Source: Rhizobium rhizogenes NBRC 13257 (GTDB taxonomy: Bacteria > Pseudomonadota > Alphaproteobacteria > Rhizobiales > Rhizobiaceae). Taken from it: a DNA stretch of 64,000 bases. The stretch covers positions 372,001 to 436,000 of the forward strand of contig NZ_BAYX01000007.1 in the NCBI RefSeq assembly GCF_000696095.1. Reading direction: 5' to 3'. Shown piece after piece: positions 60,012 through 64,000 of this stretch. How positions within the stretch are numbered: position 1 is the stretch's first letter; each line of letters opens with the position of its first letter. The position numbers were made by a program, and so were the translations under genes. Under the pieces are notes generated by a model. It was not told the origin of the DNA. It did no database searches and saw nothing but the letters and a program-made list of their open reading frames with translations.

Positions 60012-60755
60012 ATGGACATTGTTGGCTTGATCCAGGATCCGAGCGCGTGGGTTGCGCTGATCACGCTTGTCGTCATGGAGGTGGTCCTCGGTATCGACAA
60101 CCTCATCTTCATCTCGATCCTGACCAACAAGCTGCCGCCCGAACACCGCGAGAAGGCACGCAAGATAGGTATCGGCCTCGCGCTCATCATGCGCCTTGCC
60201 CTGCTCGGCACCGTCGCTTGGATCGTGCAGCTGACGCAACCGGTCTTCGAACTCTTCGGCCACGGCTATTCGTGGAAAGACATGATCCTGATCGGTGGCG
60301 GCCTGTTCCTCGTCTGGAAGGCCACGAAGGAAATCCATCACAATGTCGATCCCGCCGAACATGGCGAGGACTTCATCGCCAAGTCGACGACATCGACCTT
60401 TGCCGCCGCCATCGGCCAGATCCTGCTGCTCGACCTCGTCTTCTCGGTCGACAGCATCATCACCGCCGTCGGCATGACGCCGCATCTGCCGATCATGTTC
60501 GTTGCCGTCATCGCCGCCGTCACCGTCATGCTGGTCGCCGCCAACCCGCTTGCCAATTTCATCGAGAAGAACCCGACCATCGTCATGTTGGCGCTGGCCT
60601 TCCTGCTGATGATCGGCACGACGCTGATTGCCGAAGGCATGGGCTTCCACGTTCCCAAGGGCTACGTCTACACCGCCATGGCCTTCTCGGCGGCCGTCGA
60701 AGTGCTGAACATGGTCGTGCGCAACAAGCGGAAAAAGGCGGCTGGCGGCCATTGA
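60012..60755 (+). CDS. TerC-family integral membrane protein
   Basis: The 247-residue protein has seven or so TM helices and the two acidic TerC motifs, EVVLGIDNLIFISILTNKLP (23-42) and LLLDLVFSVDSIITAVGM. TerC/YkoY relatives export manganese or supply metals to secreted enzymes, and some act in tellurite resistance. AAAGGA precedes the ATG by 8 nt and a strong hairpin precedes that. It is single; a hairpin at 60765-60786 follows. Confidence 0.92.
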   Translation: MDIVGLIQDPSAWVALITLVVMEVVLGIDNLIFISILTNKLPPEHREKARKIGIGLALIMRLALLGTVAWIVQLTQPVFELFGHGYSWKDMILIGGGLFLVWKATKEIHHNVDPAEHGEDFIAKSTTSTFAAAIGQILLLDLVFSVDSIITAVGMTPHLPIMFVAVIAAVTVMLVAANPLANFIEKNPTIVMLALAFLLMIGTTLIAEGMGFHVPKGYVYTAMAFSAAVEVLNMVVRNKRKKAAGGH

Positions 60756-60764
60756 GGAAAAGGT

Positions 60765-60786
60765 CCGCACCCGCATATGGGTGCGG
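60765..60786. terminator. Hairpin between convergent terC and small secreted protein gene
   Basis: CCGCACCC (60765-60772) pairs perfectly with GGGTGCGG (60779-60786), loop GCATAT. On the minus strand it is followed by ACCTTTT, so it may serve the leftward gene better. Confidence 0.7.
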
Positions 60787-60789
60787 CAC

Positions 60790-61200
60790 TCACTCCTGGA
60801 CGTGGACGTCGACCCATTCGCCGATGTCACCCCGACCGTAAATGTCCACCTTGATCCATATGTTGCCGCGAACGATGTCGTTCGCGGCATCGTCGGTGAT
60901 GGTGCCGCTTGCGAGCATTACTTCCAGACGCTGGCGGTTGGCGGGGTCCGAGAAGAAGCTGTCGCCCTGATCGCCCCGATCGCGGCGGCGGTAGGCGTGA
61001 TAGTTCGCGCGATCCTGCCGGATAATCTGCCAGGGCAGCTCCAGGCGCTCTCCCTTGGAATTATACAGATCGTCGTGACCGATATAGGCCCGGTAGCTAT
61101 CGAGAAGACGGGCCGAACTATCACGCGTTATCGTCGATTGGGCGGCGGCTGGGCTGAGCATGGTTCCCACGAATAAAAAGCTCAAGATGAATTTCTTCAT
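60790..61200 (-). CDS. Secreted hypothetical protein
   Basis: The 136-residue protein has a clear Sec signal peptide (MKKFILSFLFVGTMLSPAAA, cleavage before QSTITRD) and a mature domain rich in charged and aromatic residues with no cysteine, including LLDSYRAYIGHDDLYNSKGE and NDIVRGNIWIKVDIYGRGDI. GGGAG lies 7 nt before the ATG. I do not recognise the family. It is convergent with terC and divergent from gltX. A 15-bp inverted repeat (AATTGA-N3-TCAATT, 61219-61233) lies 19 bp upstream of its start. Confidence 0.75.
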   Translation of the reverse strand: MKKFILSFLFVGTMLSPAAAQSTITRDSSARLLDSYRAYIGHDDLYNSKGERLELPWQIIRQDRANYHAYRRRDRGDQGDSFFSDPANRQRLEVMLASGTITDDAANDIVRGNIWIKVDIYGRGDIGEWVDVHVQE

Positions 61201-61550
61201 CGCTTTCTCCCATTGGTCAATTGAAGATCAATTCTGCCACTGTCGCAGAAATTGCAAATGAAAAATAATACGTCCGCCTTTCTATTCAGACTTTTCCGAA
61301 TGGAAATAGGAGAAGAGATCGTGATAGACGAAGCCACGGGACGGCACCGCGCTTGCGTCCGCGCCGTGTCGCGACGCACTTTCCCTTGACGTCATCCAAT
61401 GAATATGGCCTAAGGCCAGCCAAACGGAAAACGCGGAATTGAAGCGGCAAGACGCCCTTTTCCGGCCGGTTTCCTGATCCAGATAAACATCTCCAGCCGG
61501 GCAGCGCCTATCCCACGCAGCGGCCTGGCTTTTTCTGACGGGCAAACAAA
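61201..61550. other. Non-coding stretch between secreted protein gene and gltX
   Basis: These 350 bp contain no gene I can support; two short frames overlap each other without ribosome binding sites. A possible gltX promoter is TTGACG (61386-61391) with CCTAAG 17 nt on (61409-61414). An inverted repeat AATTGA-N3-TCAATT lies at 61219-61233. Confidence 0.4.
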
Positions 61551-63008
61551 ATGACCACTTCAGGCGTTCGCGTCCGCATCGCACCCTCCCCGACCGGCGA
61601 GCCGCATGTCGGCACCGCCTATATCGCGCTGTTCAATTATCTCTTCGCCAAGAAGCATGGCGGCGAGTTCATCCTACGCATCGAAGACACCGACGCGACA
61701 CGCTCGACGCCGGAATTCGAGACCAAGGTGCTCGACGCGCTGAAATGGTGCGGCCTCAAATGGTCGGAAGGTCCCGATATCGGCGGCCCCTATGGCCCCT
61801 ATCGCCAGAGCGACCGCAAGGATCTCTACAAGCCCTACGTCGAGAAGATCGTCGATGCCGGCCACGGCTTCCGCTGCTTCTGCACGCCCGAGCGGCTGGA
61901 GCAGATGCGCGCCGCCCAGCGTGCCGCCGGTCTGCCGCCGAAATATGACGGCCACTGTCTGAACCTTTCGGCTGAGGAAGTCTCGTCGCGCGTTGCCGCC
62001 GGCGAGCCGTATGTCGTTCGCATGAAGATCCCGACAGAAGGCAGCTGCAAATTCCATGACGGCGTCTATGGCGACGTCGAAATCCCGTGGGATGCCGTAG
62101 ACATGCAGGTTCTGCTCAAGGCCGATGGCATGCCGACCTATCACATGGCCAACGTCGTCGACGACCATCTGATGAAGATCACCCATGTGGCGCGCGGCGA
62201 GGAATGGCTTGCCTCGGTGCCGAAGCACATCCTGATCTACCGCTATCTCGGCCTCGAACCGCCGGTCTTCATGCATCTGTCGCTGATGCGCAATGCCGAC
62301 AAGTCGAAGCTGTCGAAGCGCAAGAACCCGACGTCGATCTCCTATTACACGGCACTCGGCTATATTCCCGAAGCGCTGATGAACTTCCTCGGCCTGTTCT
62401 TCGTCCAGATCGCCGAAGGCGACGAGCTGCTGACCATGGACGAGCTGGCCGAAAAGTTCGATCCGGAAAACCTCTCCAAGGCTGGCGCGATCTTCGATAT
62501 CCAGAAGCTCGACTGGCTGAACGGCCGCTGGATCCGCGAAAAGCTCTCGGAAGAAGAATTCCAGCAGCGGGTGCTGACCTGGGCGATGGAAAACAGCCGC
62601 CTGCAGGAAGGCCTGAAGCTGTCGCAGTCGCGCATCTCCAAGCTTGGCGAACTGCCGGATCTCACCGGCTTCCTGTTCAAGTCCGACCTCAATCTCGATC
62701 CCTCTGCTTTCGCCAGGATCAAGTCGACACCGGAAGAACTGCTGGAAATCCTGAACACGGTGCAGCCGGACCTCGAAAAGATTCTCGAATGGAATGTCGA
62801 GACGATCGAAGCCGAACTGCGCGCCATTGCCGACCGCATGGGCAAGAAGCTGAAGGTCATCGTCGCGCCGCTCTTCGTCGCCGTATCGGGCTCCTCGCGC
62901 TCGCTGCCGCTTTTCGATAGCATGGCGATCCTCGGCCGTTCCGTCGTGCGCCAGCGGCTGAAACTTGCCGCCCAGACCGTTGCGACCCTCGTCGGCCCGA
63001 AGAACTGA
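61551..63008 (+). CDS. gltX: Glutamyl-tRNA synthetase
   Basis: The 485-residue class I synthetase charges tRNA-Glu. The HIGH-like motif is RIAPSPTGEPHVGTAYIALF and the KMSKS-like motif DKSKLSKRKN. FILRIEDTD and KADGMPTYHMANVVDDHLM are substrate-site segments, and the C-terminal anticodon-binding helical domain is complete. Some alphaproteobacteria carry two gltX copies, one charging tRNA-Gln for transamidation; which this is cannot be told here. lysS starts 15 bp after the stop, so the two form an operon. Confidence 0.96.
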   Translation: MTTSGVRVRIAPSPTGEPHVGTAYIALFNYLFAKKHGGEFILRIEDTDATRSTPEFETKVLDALKWCGLKWSEGPDIGGPYGPYRQSDRKDLYKPYVEKIVDAGHGFRCFCTPERLEQMRAAQRAAGLPPKYDGHCLNLSAEEVSSRVAAGEPYVVRMKIPTEGSCKFHDGVYGDVEIPWDAVDMQVLLKADGMPTYHMANVVDDHLMKITHVARGEEWLASVPKHILIYRYLGLEPPVFMHLSLMRNADKSKLSKRKNPTSISYYTALGYIPEALMNFLGLFFVQIAEGDELLTMDELAEKFDPENLSKAGAIFDIQKLDWLNGRWIREKLSEEEFQQRVLTWAMENSRLQEGLKLSQSRISKLGELPDLTGFLFKSDLNLDPSAFARIKSTPEELLEILNTVQPDLEKILEWNVETIEAELRAIADRMGKKLKVIVAPLFVAVSGSSRSLPLFDSMAILGRSVVRQRLKLAAQTVATLVGPKN

Positions 63009-63023
63009 ACCGGACGTAGAACC

Positions 63024-64000
63024 ATGAACGACAAGACCGAAACATCAGCCCTCTCCTCCGACGCAACGGAAGTTCGCGCCCAGAAGCTGAAGCTGCTGCG
63101 CGAAAAGATCGGCGACGTCTATCCGGCGCATTTTCACCGGACGCTGACCAATGCCGAGCTGACGGCGAAATATGAGGGCCTGGAGCCGGACACAGAAACA
63201 ACCGATGTCGTCACCGTTGCCGGCCGTGTCTACTCGTCGCGCAATTCCGGCATGTTCATGGATATTCATGACGCCTCCGGCAAGATCCAGATCTTCAGCC
63301 ACAAGGACGTCACCGGCGAAGACGCCCGCGCCCTGCTGCCGATGATCGATATCGGCGACATCATCGGCGTCACCGGCGTCGTTCGCCGCACCAAGCGCGG
63401 TGAGCTGACGATCAACGCCCAGCAGATCACCATGCTGACCAAGTCGCTGCTGCCGATGCCCGAGAAGTGGCATGGCCTCTCCGACATCGAGCTGCGCTAC
63501 CGCAAGCGCCATCTCGACATCATGACCAACGAGGAATCGAAGCTCCGCTTCCAGCAGCGCAGCCGCATCGTCTCCGGCATCCGTCGCTTCATGGAAGATG
63601 ACGGCTTCATGGAAGTCGAGACGCCGATGCTGCATTCGGTCTATGGCGGCGCCACCGCCGAGCCGTTCAAGACACATCACAACACGCTGAAGCTCGACAT
63701 GTACCTGCGCATCGCGCCGGAACTGTTCCTGAAGCGCACGCTGGTTTCGGGCCTTACCGACAAGGTGTTCGAGATCAACCGCAACTTCCGCAACGAAGGC
63801 GTCTCCACACGGCACAATCCAGAATTCACCATGATGGAATGCTACTGGGCCTATGCCGACTACGAGGACATCATGGACCTCGTCGAGCGTCTGTTCTCGA
63901 CGCTCGCCATGTCGATCCACGGCAGCACGGAATTTGCCTTCGGCGACAAGCAGATCTCCTTCAAGGGTCCGTTCCGGCGCGTGCCGATGCCTGACGCCGT
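63024..64000 (+). CDS. lysS: Lysyl-tRNA synthetase, class II, partial (3' end beyond window)
   Basis: The first 325 codons are present, from ATG 63024 (MNDKTETSALSSDATEVRAQ). The N-terminal OB-fold anticodon domain (about 50-155) is followed by class II motif 1 (RFMEDDGFMEVETPML) and motif 2 (FRNEGVSTRHNPEFTMME). It charges tRNA-Lys. It is 15 bp after gltX with no separate promoter space, so co-transcription of the two synthetase genes is likely. No defect is seen in the visible part. Confidence 0.94.
   Translation, partial: MNDKTETSALSSDATEVRAQKLKLLREKIGDVYPAHFHRTLTNAELTAKYEGLEPDTETTDVVTVAGRVYSSRNSGMFMDIHDASGKIQIFSHKDVTGEDARALLPMIDIGDIIGVTGVVRRTKRGELTINAQQITMLTKSLLPMPEKWHGLSDIELRYRKRHLDIMTNEESKLRFQQRSRIVSGIRRFMEDDGFMEVETPMLHSVYGGATAEPFKTHHNTLKLDMYLRIAPELFLKRTLVSGLTDKVFEINRNFRNEGVSTRHNPEFTMMECYWAYADYEDIMDLVERLFSTLAMSIHGSTEFAFGDKQISFKGPFRRVPMPDA

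Noticed and set aside
61197..61584. Two short minus-strand frames before gltX
   Set aside because: Both lack start signals, overlap one another and show no protein-like composition.
1..64000. CRISPR arrays, prophage, insertion sequences, rRNA or tRNA genes
   Set aside because: I saw no regularly spaced repeats, transposase or phage genes, attachment sites, or cloverleaf-like segments. A tRNAscan or Infernal run would be needed to exclude small RNA genes fully.

Overview
The window looks like chromosomal DNA from a Rhizobiaceae alphaproteobacterium, most probably genus Rhizobium or a close relative. It is GC-rich and densely coded. It carries a heterotetrameric sarcosine oxidase operon, three-subunit alphaproteobacterial pntAA-pntAB-pntB, an HWE/HisKA_2 sensor kinase, a long-leader ornithine decarboxylase, and short intergenic mosaic repeats of the kind scattered through rhizobial genomes. 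I see no rRNA, tRNA, CRISPR array, prophage or insertion sequence. The organism call is inference from gene content.

Layout. 1-5.2 kb: sarcosine oxidase operon (soxB, an extra secreted protein, soxD, soxA, soxG cut by the window edge), minus strand. 5.3-10.3 kb: small secreted protein, rpsU, TPR lipoprotein, FAD amine/amino-acid oxidoreductase, HWE kinase. 10.4-13.7 kb: proton-translocating transhydrogenase pnt operon behind an orphan aa3 oxidase subunit IV. 13.9-21.3 kb: PAS-GGDEF-EAL protein with a degenerate GGDEF, orphan TRAP binding protein, class I glutamine amidotransferase-like hydrolase, 2-hydroxyacid dehydrogenase with LacI regulator, MarR regulator. 21.4-25.2 kb: creatininase-family enzyme, a His-rich COG0523 metallochaperone with a WD40 partner behind a candidate Zur box, cysE. 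25.5-28.5 kb: secreted phosphoesterase coupled to a di-heme cytochrome c peroxidase. 28.5-30.8 kb: GNAT enzyme and ornithine decarboxylase with a ~400-nt leader. 30.9-38 kb: LysR regulator, DUF1007/NicO nickel-cobalt exporter pair, DUF533 protein, eda, overlapping CYTH and CHAD genes, trhO. 38-43 kb: CHASE4-GGDEF-EAL protein, FMN reductase gene with an early in-frame stop, mosaic palindromic repeat, GH1 beta-glucosidase, DoxX protein. 43.2-55.1 kb: sugar catabolism block (Gfo/Idh/MocA dehydrogenase, sugar isomerase/epimerase, RbsABC-type ABC importer, LacI regulator, VOC protein, xylA, xylB, second LacI-type regulator). 55.2-58.9 kb: EmrAB-type efflux pump with divergent TetR regulator. 59-64 kb: AraC/effector-binding regulator, TerC protein, small secreted protein, gltX and the start of lysS.

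How the parts work together. The sugar block is the clearest functional unit: a LacI regulator sits divergent from an importer with two near-identical 14-bp operators 21 bp apart, a similar site precedes the isomerase gene, and a separate LacI-xylB-xylA unit has its own inverted repeat. Metal homeostasis recurs (COG0523/WD40, DUF1007/NicO, TerC), as do cyclic-di-GMP turnover and one-carbon/amine oxidation.

The most interesting items are: the secreted gene embedded in the sox operon; the Zur-box/COG0523/WD40 unit; the phosphoesterase-peroxidase pair, whose peroxidase has a ~50-residue insertion; the ODC leader; the paired LacI operators; a 10-bp hairpin abutting the terC ribosome binding site; and the FMN reductase gene with a stop at codon 4. 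Many start codons were reset from the longest reading frame using ribosome binding sites and family N-termini; these choices are stated per entry. No database search was possible, so all family assignments rest on motif recognition.
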